From NCBI GenBank assembly GCA_964555645.1, contig CAZKTA010000006.1, positions 81,864 through 145,863 on the forward strand: a DNA stretch of 64,000 nucleotides, read 5' to 3'. The notes beneath the pieces were generated by a model. That model saw only the letters and a program-made list of their open reading frames with translations, ran no database searches and was not told the DNA's origin. Below, in pieces: positions 17,395-27,799 of the stretch (the first letter of the stretch is position 1; each line of letters begins with the position of its first letter). A program made the translations under genes and the position numbers. This stretch comes from DTLC01 sp964555645. Its GTDB lineage: Bacteria; Verrucomicrobiota; Verrucomicrobiia; Limisphaerales; DTLC01.

Positions 17395-18114
17395 TCAAAG
17401 CGCCCATCGCTTCCCGACGACCCGACCCAGCGCAAAATCTACTGCAGCCAGTGCATGTATGCGTGTGGTGTCAAACAACGGCACGCGACTGTCCCCGTCC
17501 CGTATAAGCAATCCGAGCTCGGTGCAGCCCAGAATGATTCCTTCTGCGCCCTGGTCCACCAGTCGGCCCATAATAGTGGCCATCGCTGCCCGTGATTCCG
17601 GCAACCGCCGACCCACACAGAGTTCATCGAAAATGATGCGGTGGACCATGTCACGGTCTGCAGGATTTGGAATCACAACCTCCAACCCGTGCACGTTCGT
17701 CAGACGGCTACGATAAAAATCTTTTTCCATCGTGAACCGCGTGCCTAGCAAACCAACTCGTTGAAAGCCGGCTTGCTTCACCTGTGCAGCTGTTGCATCA
17801 GCAATGTGCAACAGCGGGATGCGTATGTTGGCTTGGACGGTATCGGCCAGTTTGTGCAATGTATTTGCGCAAATTAGTAAAAAGTCTGCACCAGCTCTTT
17901 CAACAGATTGAGCTGCGCTAACCAACAGCCGTGCAACTTCGGTCCATTGTCCGTGGCGCTGCAACTCCTCCACTTCAGCAAAGTCCAATGAATAAAGAAT
18001 GCACTTGGCCGAATGTAGCCCGCCAACTCGTGCGTTAAGGGCCTGATTTATGAGCCGGTAATATTCTGCTGTCGATTCCCAGCTCACTCCGCCGATTAAA
18101 CCGATATTTTTCAC
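17395..18114 (-). CDS. Aspartate/glutamate racemase family protein
   Basis: A cofactor-independent amino-acid racemase of 239 residues. The two catalytic cysteines are visible in LLICANTLHKLAD and IILGCTELGLLI, and the N-terminal IGLIGGVSWESTAEYYRLIN is typical of the YgeA/aspartate racemase branch. A broad-specificity racemase for D-amino acids is the best guess; substrate cannot be read. It is monocistronic by position, with about 350 bases free on its 5' side. Confidence 0.9.
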   Translation of the reverse strand: MKNIGLIGGVSWESTAEYYRLINQALNARVGGLHSAKCILYSLDFAEVEELQRHGQWTEVARLLVSAAQSVERAGADFLLICANTLHKLADTVQANIRIPLLHIADATAAQVKQAGFQRVGLLGTRFTMEKDFYRSRLTNVHGLEVVIPNPADRDMVHRIIFDELCVGRRLPESRAAMATIMGRLVDQGAEGIILGCTELGLLIRDGDSRVPLFDTTRIHALAAVDFALGRVVGKRWAL

Positions 18115-18471
18115 TGCTCGGATTGATGTGCCTCAGGTAACTCACTTTTATTCAAGTTACGCACAGGGCAATTTGCAAGCGTCTTTTATTCCGGCATCGG
18201 TTCGATCTTGGATCCACCACCCGTCAAGACGCGTCCATGACTATACTCGTTACAGCCCACCGCAGTGTTTGGCGTATTGGTTGCGTTTAAAAGCAAACAT
18301 TGGCACATGTCCGCCACAGCCAAGTTGCGTGGGTCCGGCCTTCACCGCGCTACGCAATTACATGGCCATGAGAGTTGCCCCATGCACTCTGGCAGCCAGG
18401 CACGGTTGGCATTAAATACACCCCGTTGATGCGTCAGCGGCTATCGCACCGCCGAGCTGATGCGCCGTCCT
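18115..18471. other. Intergenic stretch, no gene seen
   Basis: A plus-strand frame of about 95 codons has no motif and an amino-acid composition unlike the real genes here. It should contain the promoter of the racemase on its left edge; I cannot pick a convincing box. Confidence 0.45.
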
Positions 18472-18957
18472 TCACCGTCGGCAAAAGGCCACAAACTCTT
18501 GCTGGTCATGCGCAACCGGGCCGGCCATAACTTCTGCAACCACACCGCCAAACAATCGGCCTAGTAGGCCGGCATTCATTGTGCACACAGCCACTCGACC
18601 ATCAGCCTTTTCATACACAGCAATTGTGCATGGCATCATCACAGACACAATCCGCGCCTGATCATCTTTGAGGATCTTAGCTGCATGCTCAGCTTGGCAG
18701 AGGTTTACCAACCGCACCGGCTGGACTTGGCTGCCGCCGTGCTTTTTCACCGAATCGTCCAGAGACAACACGCTGGAGACTACCCAACCCCTTGCAACTG
18801 CGTTGTTTGTAATCCGCTCGATCGTTTCAGCCAGGCCATACGGACTGAGCTGTTCTTTGAGCATAAGAGTGGGAGTCATTAAGGCCACAGCCAGCAGCGC
18901 AGTCACTATACCGGCAGTAAACCCGATCGAGAAACTTAAGACTGTTCGCTTTGTCAT
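18472..18957 (-). CDS. Membrane-anchored DUF302 protein
   Basis: A 161-residue protein with one N-terminal transmembrane segment (LSFSIGFTAGIVTALLAVAL) and a DUF302-type domain: a Cys in NLCQAEHAAKILK, then MMPCTIAVYEKADGRVAVCT and a C-terminal helix. Members of this family are small alpha/beta proteins of unresolved function, often near redox or sulphur genes. It lies 180 bases downstream of the peroxiredoxin gene on the same strand, so a redox role is possible but unproven. Confidence 0.75.
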   Translation of the reverse strand: MTKRTVLSFSIGFTAGIVTALLAVALMTPTLMLKEQLSPYGLAETIERITNNAVARGWVVSSVLSLDDSVKKHGGSQVQPVRLVNLCQAEHAAKILKDDQARIVSVMMPCTIAVYEKADGRVAVCTMNAGLLGRLFGGVVAEVMAGPVAHDQQEFVAFCRR

Positions 18958-19135
18958 GTTGATTTTACAGAGCCGGTATCAAGCCGGAAGTTACATGCCG
19001 GGCCAGCGCACCTGCCTGATTCAGCACGTAAACAAAAACGGCGTGCGCCTACTCACACCGCGCCGTGCACACGCACATGCAACTTGTGCGGCGCGGTTTA
19101 TGATTGTATCACGCTAAAAAAGCGTTGCAGTGCAG

Positions 19136-19870
19136 TCACACCTTTGCTTCAGGCGGCAATCCAAGCTCTTCTTTGGGCAGTTTCTTGAACGTCATGAACC
19201 AGTCAACAACGTATGTGTCTGGATCTGGTTTAGTGACGCGCTCTTTTGCACCACCACACGAGCCAGGGGGCGGCACGATCACGTCGTCGCCCGGCTGCCA
19301 ATCTGCCGGTGTCGCCACGCCGAACTTGTCACTTGTCTGCAGTGCTATCAACAGGCGTTTTAGTTCTTGGAAATTACGGCCGTTTGACAGCGGATAATAC
19401 AGTATAGCGCGTATCTTCGCCTTCGGATCAATGATGAACACTGCGCGTACGGCTTGTGTGTCGCTCACACCGGGTTGTACCATGCCGTAGGCCTTTGCAA
19501 CATCCATCTTAACGTCCGCAATAACTGGGAAGTTGATCTCCACACTGGCCATGTCCTTGTATTTGATCTTTTCCTTGATTGTCATCAGCCACGCAATATG
19601 TGAGTACGGGCTGTCAATCGACAGGCCAACCAGCTCGCAGTTCAATGCTTTAAACTCGGGCTGCATCTTGGCGAATGTCATGAACTCGGTTGTGCAAACC
19701 GGCGTGAAATCTGCCGGATGACTGAACAGTATGACCCATTTGCCTTGGTAATCTTTCGGGAAATCTATGGGTCCCTGTGTTGTGTGCGCTTTGAATGCTG
19801 GCGCAGGCTCGCCGATCAATGGAATTCGGCCTACCGATACGGTTTCGTTTGTTGGTTGAGTTGTGTTCAT
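19136..19870 (-). CDS. Peroxiredoxin (Prx6/archaeal-type AhpC-TSA)
   Basis: Reduces peroxides. About 244 residues after choosing ATG 19870 (MNTTQPTNETV), 36 codons inside the longer open frame, because family similarity starts at GEPAPAFKAHTTQGPI. The peroxidatic Cys is in HPADFTPVCTTEF and a conserved Arg in QAVRAVFIIDP; a further Cys in PGSCGGAKER near the C terminus matches the resolving position of archaeal-type Prx6 enzymes, which suggests a 2-Cys mechanism. It is cytoplasmic, with no signal peptide. Confidence 0.93.
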   Translation of the reverse strand: MNTTQPTNETVSVGRIPLIGEPAPAFKAHTTQGPIDFPKDYQGKWVILFSHPADFTPVCTTEFMTFAKMQPEFKALNCELVGLSIDSPYSHIAWLMTIKEKIKYKDMASVEINFPVIADVKMDVAKAYGMVQPGVSDTQAVRAVFIIDPKAKIRAILYYPLSNGRNFQELKRLLIALQTSDKFGVATPADWQPGDDVIVPPPGSCGGAKERVTKPDPDTYVVDWFMTFKKLPKEELGLPPEAKV

Positions 19871-20380
19871 ATTAGCTCGTTGATCTTGGTTTGTTGTAGT
19901 GGGTTTTTTGCCGTTTGACCCACAGGTCGCAAAAAAGTTACAGGCCAAATGCTTTCGGCGCGTTTCACAAATATCCACTCGGTAGGTCAGATGCTAACTG
20001 CAGTTCGTTACACGCAAGTGCATTGTGCCTGCTGTCTCAGAGCCAAAAAGTAAACAACGCCGCCCGATTGAGTGCCACTCAAACTGGCATGAGCAGCGCG
20101 GCGGCGCCTCTGGGGCTTAACTGCACATGTGTGCAGGACTGGACTACGCGCTGCACCGTTTTATGACTGTGGCCGTTTTACACATTCCGGCTAACCGGTT
20201 GGACGATACTCAAGCGCAATTTCAAAAAACCTCTAGCCGCTAATTAACGCACAGACCGTAAAACGTCCGTGTTTCTTTGTGTTCACGCGTGGCAACGGGT
20301 TCGATTACGCTGCTCTGATCCAAAAATTATTTTTGCAATTGCATCTTGCATGGCGTACGGTCATTTCGTTGTTTGGCAAA
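19871..20380. other. Divergent intergenic region between peroxiredoxin and arsR
   Basis: Holds the start regions of both divergent genes. I see no additional gene and cannot identify an ArsR operator with confidence. The arsR frame stays open upstream to 20279 but the family similarity starts at ATG 20381. Confidence 0.45.
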
Positions 20381-20779
20381 ATGACAAATAAACTTGACCA
20401 CTTTGTTGCCATAACGAAGGCGCTGTCCGACCCGACCCGGGTGCGGATGCTCCTGGCGTTGCACCGGCGCGAGCTGTGTGTTTGCCAGATCACTGCATTG
20501 TTCGGCTTGGCAATGTCAACCATCTCCAAGCACCTGTCGGTGCTTCAACGGGCTGGCCTGGCGCAGTACCGCAAAACGGAGCGCTGGGTCTATTACCGGC
20601 TACCCGACAAGTCCGCGCCCGTGACCGTCCGCGAAGCGCTGGATTGGGTTCAGAAGTCCTTGGCCAAGACCGACGAGGCTGCTGCCGATCAGAAGCGGCT
20701 CAGCCAGATTTTGAAAATGGACCTCGCCGCAATCTGCCGCCGCCAATGCCGCCCACACTCTGCAAATAAAAACCAATGA
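20381..20779 (+). CDS. arsR: ArsR-family metalloregulator
   Basis: A winged-helix repressor of about 132 residues after taking ATG 20381 (MTNKLDHFVAITKALSDPTR). The As(III)-sensing pair is visible as ELCVCQI in the helix before the recognition helix, and the DNA-binding stretch is LAMSTISKHLSVLQRAGL. A C-terminal tail with CRRQC contains two more cysteines. It overlaps arsM by four bases (ATGA), so the two are translationally coupled, and it most likely represses the arsR-arsM unit until arsenite binds. Confidence 0.92.
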   Translation: MTNKLDHFVAITKALSDPTRVRMLLALHRRELCVCQITALFGLAMSTISKHLSVLQRAGLAQYRKTERWVYYRLPDKSAPVTVREALDWVQKSLAKTDEAAADQKRLSQILKMDLAAICRRQCRPHSANKNQ

Positions 20780-21666
20780 CTACACCAACGAAACCCGACC
20801 AAAGCCAGATGATACGCGACACGGTGCGCGAAGGCTACGCGCGGATTGCCACGGGCAAAGAATCCTGCTGCGGGGTTGGTTCAACCTGTTGCGGCAACGT
20901 TGCGTCAGCGGACCTTGCACAACACATCGGCTATTTGCCGGAAGAACTCGCCGCGCTGCCGGAGGGTGCAAACATGGGCCTGTCCTGCGGCAACCCGACT
21001 GCGCTGGCTGCGTTGAAACCCGGCGAGGTCGTACTTGACCTGGGCAGTGGAGGCGGGTTCGACGTGTTCATCGCCGGGCGCAAGGTCGGCCCGACCGGTC
21101 GAGTCATCGGTGTGGACATGACGCCGGAGATGATTTCCAAAGCGCGCCGCAATGCCGAGGTGTATCGCCAGCAGACCGGCTTGGACAATGTCGAGTTTCG
21201 GCTGGGCGAGATTGAGCATCTGCCCGTGGCCGATGCCAGCGTGGACGTGGTCATTTCCAACTGCGTCATCAACCTCTCGCCCGACAAGCCGCAGGTCTGG
21301 CGCGAGATTGCGCGTGTGCTAAAGCCGGGCGGGCGCGTGGCGGTGTCCGATCTCGCGCTGCTCCGGCCGCTGCCACAAGCCATCGTGCAAAGCGTGCAGG
21401 CGCTGGTCGGCTGCATCGCCGGCGCGGTGCTCGTGAGCGAGACCGAGCGCATGGCGCGCGAAGCTGGCTTAGTGGACATCGTACTCACGCCCCGGTCAGA
21501 TTACGTGGACAACATGGCCCAGTGGCAGGACCCGCTTTATCGGGAAATCATGGCCCACTTGCCACCTGGCATGAAGCCGAGCGATTATATCACGAGCCTC
21601 GAAATCACCGCGCGGAAACCTGAAAACCACAACTCGCACGAACCCCAGTGCCAAAGATCCGAGTGA
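20776..21666 (+). CDS. arsM: Arsenite S-adenosylmethionine methyltransferase
   Basis: Methylates As(III) using SAM; 296 residues, typical length. The SAM-binding motif is VVLDLGSGGGFDVFIAGRKVG. Cysteines expected to bind arsenic are visible at MGLSCGNPTALAALKPG, VISNCVINLSPDKP and LVGCIAGAV, and there are extra N-terminal pairs (SCCGVG, TCCGNV). It overlaps arsR by four bases. The gene and its neighbour look more GC-rich than the flanking sequence, which would fit acquisition by transfer. Confidence 0.95.
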   Translation: MTTPTKPDQSQMIRDTVREGYARIATGKESCCGVGSTCCGNVASADLAQHIGYLPEELAALPEGANMGLSCGNPTALAALKPGEVVLDLGSGGGFDVFIAGRKVGPTGRVIGVDMTPEMISKARRNAEVYRQQTGLDNVEFRLGEIEHLPVADASVDVVISNCVINLSPDKPQVWREIARVLKPGGRVAVSDLALLRPLPQAIVQSVQALVGCIAGAVLVSETERMAREAGLVDIVLTPRSDYVDNMAQWQDPLYREIMAHLPPGMKPSDYITSLEITARKPENHNSHEPQCQRSE

Positions 21667-21676
21667 CGATCGGCCA

Positions 21677-22000
21677 CTAGTTTTGATGCACTGCACTGGC
21701 AACTCGTGCCTCAGCCAGGAGGACGAGGCCGCACTCCGCATGACGGCAGATGACTTACTCGAAGTCCACGGCGCCGGATCGCATCCAGCGGGCTTCGCCC
21801 ATCCACTGGCTATAAAAATCATGGCCGAAATCGGTGTTGATATTTCAGACCGGCGCTCCAAACACATGAGCAAGTTTCTGAGTAAGCCCGTATAGACTTT
21901 GATTACTGTCTGCGCACTCACCGACACTGCATGTCCGGCATTACCTAGGCGAGGTCAATTGATGTAACTGAATGTTTGATACCCTGGCCCAAGGCCGTCT
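21677..22000 (+). pseudogene. arsC: Decayed thioredoxin-type arsenate reductase (arsC)
   Basis: A single reading frame carries recognisable arsenate reductase sequence: the P-loop HCTGNSCLSQ (the family has CTGNSCRSQ, so the Arg is lost), LEVHGAGSHPAGFAHPLAI, EIGVDISDRRSKHMSKFL, then a TAG at 21893, then LITVCALTDTACPALP, which matches the family ITVC...CP block, and then more stops. The alignment stays colinear through the stops with no indel, so this is decay by point mutation. It completes an arsR-arsM-arsC order. Arsenate reduction by this gene is surely lost. Confidence 0.8.
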
Positions 22001-22099
22001 GCGTCAGGTGGAGTAAATGGAAATGTTTAGCCACTTACACGACCAAGATTCGACGCGCTTGAGGCCCGCACCGCATGGGTGTCATAATTTTAGGATTAT

Positions 22100-22981
22100 C
22101 TACCTTTGGTTTGTAATTGCCTCAACGCCTGGGTGCTCAAAGCGGCGCTCGCCAGTAACGGCGTAAAATCGCTGAATGCACTTAGCGGCATGCCCGATCA
22201 CTCGAACGCCGTAGCACTCCACGGCTTCTTCAACTACCATACTGGGCAGTGCAAAGAATCCCCACCCGTCTCTCGCCACAACTTTGATGAGTGCCATATC
22301 GTCAAATTCAGCAACTAAACGCGGCGTAATGCGATGTTCGCGAAACCATAGTTCCAGAGAACGACGCAGCGCTGAGCTTGGGCTGGGCAAAAGAGCTGGT
22401 TTATCATTCAAAGAGGCGGGAAAACCACGTTTGAGACGAGCAGCCAGTTTCGGCTCGGCGCAAAAAGTCACGCCGCACTGGTATAGTAGGTGGTTAAAGG
22501 TTTTGAAATGGCCTGAGGCGGGCGCTGGCTCGTAAGAAAGAACAACGTCAAGGCGGTAAGCGCCTAATTGGGCTATAAGGTCGGGCATTTTGCCTTCTAA
22601 ACAGCTGACCTGGATGGGTTTCGGCAACTGAAACACGGGCTTTAGTATCTTATAGGCTAGCAGCTTGGGCAGTGAATCAGTAATGCCGATGTTGAGACGC
22701 AACGGTCCTCCAGTTGGCTGACCACGCATTGTGTTCAGCAGTTCTTGCCCAAGCGAAAAAATTTCTTGCGCAAAGTTGAAAACTTTTTGCCCGGCCTCGG
22801 TCAGTGCTAATCCACGCGGTGTGCGGCGCAGAAGCTTGGCGTCTAATGCATTTTCCAAAGCCCGAATTTGCGTGCAGATAGTCGGCTGGGAAACACGCAA
22901 TTTTGCAGCTGCGCGAGTCAGGCCGCCTTCCTTGGCTACTACCCAAAAATAGCGTAGATGATGGTAGTTCAAAAAATCCAC
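22100..22981 (-). CDS. LysR-family transcriptional regulator (NhaR-like)
   Basis: A 293-residue regulator. The N-terminal helix-turn-helix reads LNYHHLRYFWVVAKEGGLTRAA then LRVSQPTICTQIRALE; the effector-binding domain follows (LRLNIGITDSLPKLLAYKIL). The opening and LRYFWVVAKEGG resemble NhaR, an activator of Na+/H+ antiporter genes, but no antiporter gene is near. It is divergent from pckG across 660 bases, so it could act on that gene; this is conjecture. Confidence 0.88.
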   Translation of the reverse strand: MDFLNYHHLRYFWVVAKEGGLTRAAAKLRVSQPTICTQIRALENALDAKLLRRTPRGLALTEAGQKVFNFAQEIFSLGQELLNTMRGQPTGGPLRLNIGITDSLPKLLAYKILKPVFQLPKPIQVSCLEGKMPDLIAQLGAYRLDVVLSYEPAPASGHFKTFNHLLYQCGVTFCAEPKLAARLKRGFPASLNDKPALLPSPSSALRRSLELWFREHRITPRLVAEFDDMALIKVVARDGWGFFALPSMVVEEAVECYGVRVIGHAAKCIQRFYAVTGERRFEHPGVEAITNQR

Positions 22982-23644
22982 GGCAATAGCGTGTTAGAGC
23001 AAAGCTAAAAAATCAATTCAAAAAGTGTAGTAGCGCAAAACAACAACATCTGTCAAAAAGCCACGTGTATGATAAACTATTGCATACTAGCACGGTGGCG
23101 GTTGCCGGTACAATTTAGTTTTGGATTACGGGGGCCGACCCGTAGAGGGCTGCGCCTGTCCGCGGATAGTCATAGGTTTAGCAGATGGACGGTGCCTGGC
23201 GTGTTGATTCGGTCGGACAAAACACAACGGTCTGTTACGGAAAAACTTTCACCGGCGACTTAAAGACAATTGAAAACATCGGATTCAAAGACAATGACGA
23301 GTTTCGCAAATGGGTGAAGCCGAACTCAAAAAAACTAGACAGCTTGAACGCTATGACTACTGCTAGTGACTTGCTCTCGCCCAGAAACAGTGCTGTGACG
23401 CGTTGCCGGATGCTGTCTACTTTTTGTTGGGACTTGGCTTTGAGCTTCGCCTGCAGCCTGCGACAATATATTGTGTGAAGGCTTGGCGCAAAATCATGTT
23501 TAGACGAAGTGGACATATTAACGAAATGCAAAATTTGGAGATAAACCGGAAGAGTTACGCGCCTTGGCAACGCGTAGTACGGTTGGTCATAGCCAATGCT
23601 GCCTCAAACCGTGGTTTTGAGCGAAACGAATCGACTTTTTGCCA
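22982..23644. other. Long divergent spacer between lysR and pckG
   Basis: Two frames of about 100 codons overlap on opposite strands (around 23185-23570), neither with a motif I can place. The stretch is AT-richer than its surroundings. It should hold the two divergent promoters. Confidence 0.45.
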
Positions 23645-25501
<1,857 letters not shown>

Positions 25502-25523
25502 AACAAACGAAACTGTTCTCCCT

Positions 25524-25904
25524 ATGAACACTGCATTGCTAAACTCCCACGTACAGGAACTGCCGCTGCTGGGCCGTGGCAAGGTCCGCGACAACTATGA
25601 CCTGGGCGACGCGCTGCTGAGCGTCGCTGCGGACCGCATCTACTGTTTCGACGTGGTGTTGCCCACGCCGATCCCCGACAAGGGCGCCGTGCTCGCGCAA
25701 ATGTCGCGGTTCTGGTTCCATCAAACCAAATCCATCGTGCGCAACTATCTGGAATCGCTGGGTTGGTCCAAACAGCCGCCCGCCCATCATTTACCAGCGG
25801 AGGTTGTGCTCAAGACTAGCGAGAAATACCACGAAGCGGTGCAGTGCGTCACGGGCAGTGAACTGCTCTCCACCCAGTTGCCCAAGGGCGGCGAAACACT
25901 TTGA
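25524..25904 (+). pseudogene. purC: Truncated SAICAR synthetase (purC 5' fragment)
   Basis: The first ~100 residues are clear PurC (LLGRGKVRDNYDLGD, VAADRIYCFDVVLPTPIPDKG, HHLPAEVVL), the ATP-binding N-terminal part. The frame then ends at residue 126, where the enzyme should continue for about 170 more; the last ~15 residues do not resemble PurC. The C-terminal half is not present downstream, where aspC begins within 32 bases. The gene cannot make a full enzyme. A complete purC must lie elsewhere, or purine synthesis is broken. Confidence 0.85.
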
Positions 25905-25935
25905 ACCGAACGATCAACAATCACCACTCCAGCTT

Positions 25936-27111
25936 GTGAACTACCCCATCTCACGGCGCGCGGCAACTCTGTCACCCTCTCTTACCCTGAGCATTGATGC
26001 CAAGGCAAAACAAATGAAGGCCGACGGCTTGGACGTTGTCGGCTTTGGCGCGGGCGAACCGGACTTCGACACCCCGCAACACATAAAAGACGCCGCAGCC
26101 AAAGCGTTGGCGGAGGGCTTCACCAAATACACGCCCTCCAGCGGCATACCGGAACTGCGCCAGGCCATCGCCGATAAGTTCAAACGCGAGAACGGCCTCA
26201 ACTATAAACCGTCACAAATTATCGTCTCTTGCGGCGGTAAACATTCCTGTTACAACGTCATCCTCGCCACTTGCCAGGAAGACGACGAGGTTATCATCCC
26301 GGCGCCGTATTGGCTGAGCTATCCTGAAATGGTTAAGCTGGCCGGCGCAACGCCGGTGATTTTGGAAACAACAGACCGGACAGAGTTCAAGGTCACACCC
26401 GACCAGCTCCGCGCCGCCATCACGCCGCGCACGCGTTTGTTCATCCTTAATTCCCCCAGCAACCCAACCGGTACAGTTTACACACCTGAAGAAATCAAGG
26501 CGTTGGGCGACGTGTGCGTCGAGAATGGTGTGCTGATCATGAGCGATGAGATTTACGAGCACCTGCTCTACGACGGCGCGGTGCACAAAAGTGTGGCGAG
26601 TTTTTCGCAGTCGCACTTTGAGCACACAATCATCGTGCATGGATTTGCGAAAGCCTGGAGCATGACAGGCTGGCGACTTGGTTGGTGCGCTGCGCCCGAG
26701 CCGATTGCCAAGGCCATTGACGCCATCCAGAGCCACAGCACCAGCAACCCGACCAGTTTCGCCCAAAAGGGCGCGGTGGCCGCACTCACCGGGCCGCAAG
26801 ACCATTTGCCAAAGTGGCTGGCCGAGTTTGACCGCCGCCGTCGGTATGCCTGGCAAAAACTCAACTCAATTCCCGGCGTCAGTTGTGTGGACGCCAAAGG
26901 CGCGTTCTATTTGTTCCCAAACATCTCCAAAACCGGCCTCAAATCCACCGAGTTCTGCACTAGGCTTTTGGAGCAAGAAAAGGTGGCCGCTGTGCCCGGT
27001 ATTGCCTTCGGCGCAGACGATTACATCCGCATCAGCTATGCCACCAGCATGGCCAACATCGAGAAAGGCCTGGAACGATTTGACCGTTTCTGCCGTAGCC
27101 TCACCTCTTGA
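25936..27111 (+). CDS. aspC: Pyridoxal-phosphate aspartate aminotransferase
   Basis: Class-I aminotransferase (aspartate/prephenate branch), 391 residues from the GTG at 25936. The PLP lysine lies in VHGFAKAWSMTGWRLGW; other landmarks are FGAGEPDFDTPQHIK, LNSPSNPTGTVYTPEEI and the C-terminal Arg region DDYIRISYATSM. The open frame extends upstream to 25804, but that part overlaps the purC fragment and lacks similarity. A second, internally deleted copy lies at 36501-36935. A GmhB-like HAD follows after 16 bases. Confidence 0.93.
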   Translation: MNYPISRRAATLSPSLTLSIDAKAKQMKADGLDVVGFGAGEPDFDTPQHIKDAAAKALAEGFTKYTPSSGIPELRQAIADKFKRENGLNYKPSQIIVSCGGKHSCYNVILATCQEDDEVIIPAPYWLSYPEMVKLAGATPVILETTDRTEFKVTPDQLRAAITPRTRLFILNSPSNPTGTVYTPEEIKALGDVCVENGVLIMSDEIYEHLLYDGAVHKSVASFSQSHFEHTIIVHGFAKAWSMTGWRLGWCAAPEPIAKAIDAIQSHSTSNPTSFAQKGAVAALTGPQDHLPKWLAEFDRRRRYAWQKLNSIPGVSCVDAKGAFYLFPNISKTGLKSTEFCTRLLEQEKVAAVPGIAFGADDYIRISYATSMANIEKGLERFDRFCRSLTS

Positions 27112-27127
27112 ATGTCCGGCAAAGCCG

Positions 27128-27775
27128 ATGCTGAACTTGGGCCCAGCCGACGGCCTGTTCTCGGCGGTTTTCCTCGACCGCCATCGGACGCTTGTGGAAG
27201 ACCGAGGGCACATGCGGCACGTGGGCGAAGTGTTTTTACGCAGAAACCGTGCCCGCGTGCGGCGGCTGCAAACGCATTTCTGCTTGTTTATCGTTATCAA
27301 CCAGTCTGGAGTGGACAAGGGTGAATTGGCACTAGCGGAGGCGAACCGGATCAACAACTACGCGGTTGGCTGGCTTCAGGAACGCAGTGTGGCGATCGCC
27401 GCCGTCTGTGGCTGTCCGCACCGCCGCGACCAGAACTGTGTGTGCATCAAACCCAAGCCATTTTTTCTGGAACAGACGGCGCGCCAGCACAACCCGGACT
27501 TGCGGCGCTCGTTCACCGTGGGCGACCACCCTCACGACGTTGAGCTGGCGCGCAACGCTGGGGCGACCGGCATTTACGTGCTCACCGGCCGCGGTGAAAA
27601 ACACCGCGCCGAGCTGGGCGGCGAGGTAATCGTTCACCGCCATATTGGCGAGGCCGCAGATTGGATTTTGTCTGGAGCATACGCCCCTGATTCAGCGGCT
27701 GGCCGCCAGCAACGCCCGCCAGCCAAGGCGCTTTTCGCGTCGCCAACGTTGACTGTCGTGCTTCTCTGTCGTTAA
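27128..27775 (+). CDS. GmhB-like HAD phosphatase with disrupted motif I
   Basis: About 215 residues resembling D,D-heptose bisphosphate phosphatase: AVFLDRHRTLVEDRG, FIVINQSGVDKGEL, CPHRRDQNCVCIKPKPFFLE and FTVGDHPHDVELARNAGA. Motif I should be DxDGT; here the second Asp is His and the following Gly is Arg, so the general acid is missing. The frame is otherwise open to the end, with a tail of about 40 residues unlike the family. It may be a recent pseudogene. A further degraded copy of the motif-I region follows the second aspC copy at 36971. Confidence 0.6.
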   Translation: MLNLGPADGLFSAVFLDRHRTLVEDRGHMRHVGEVFLRRNRARVRRLQTHFCLFIVINQSGVDKGELALAEANRINNYAVGWLQERSVAIAAVCGCPHRRDQNCVCIKPKPFFLEQTARQHNPDLRRSFTVGDHPHDVELARNAGATGIYVLTGRGEKHRAELGGEVIVHRHIGEAADWILSGAYAPDSAAGRQQRPPAKALFASPTLTVVLLCR

Positions 27776-27799
27776 ATCAAACGATATGAAAGGCAGTTT

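Noticed and set aside
23185..23570. Overlapping frames of about 100 codons upstream of pckG
   Set aside because: AT-rich, frames on both strands, no motif; insufficient to call a gene.
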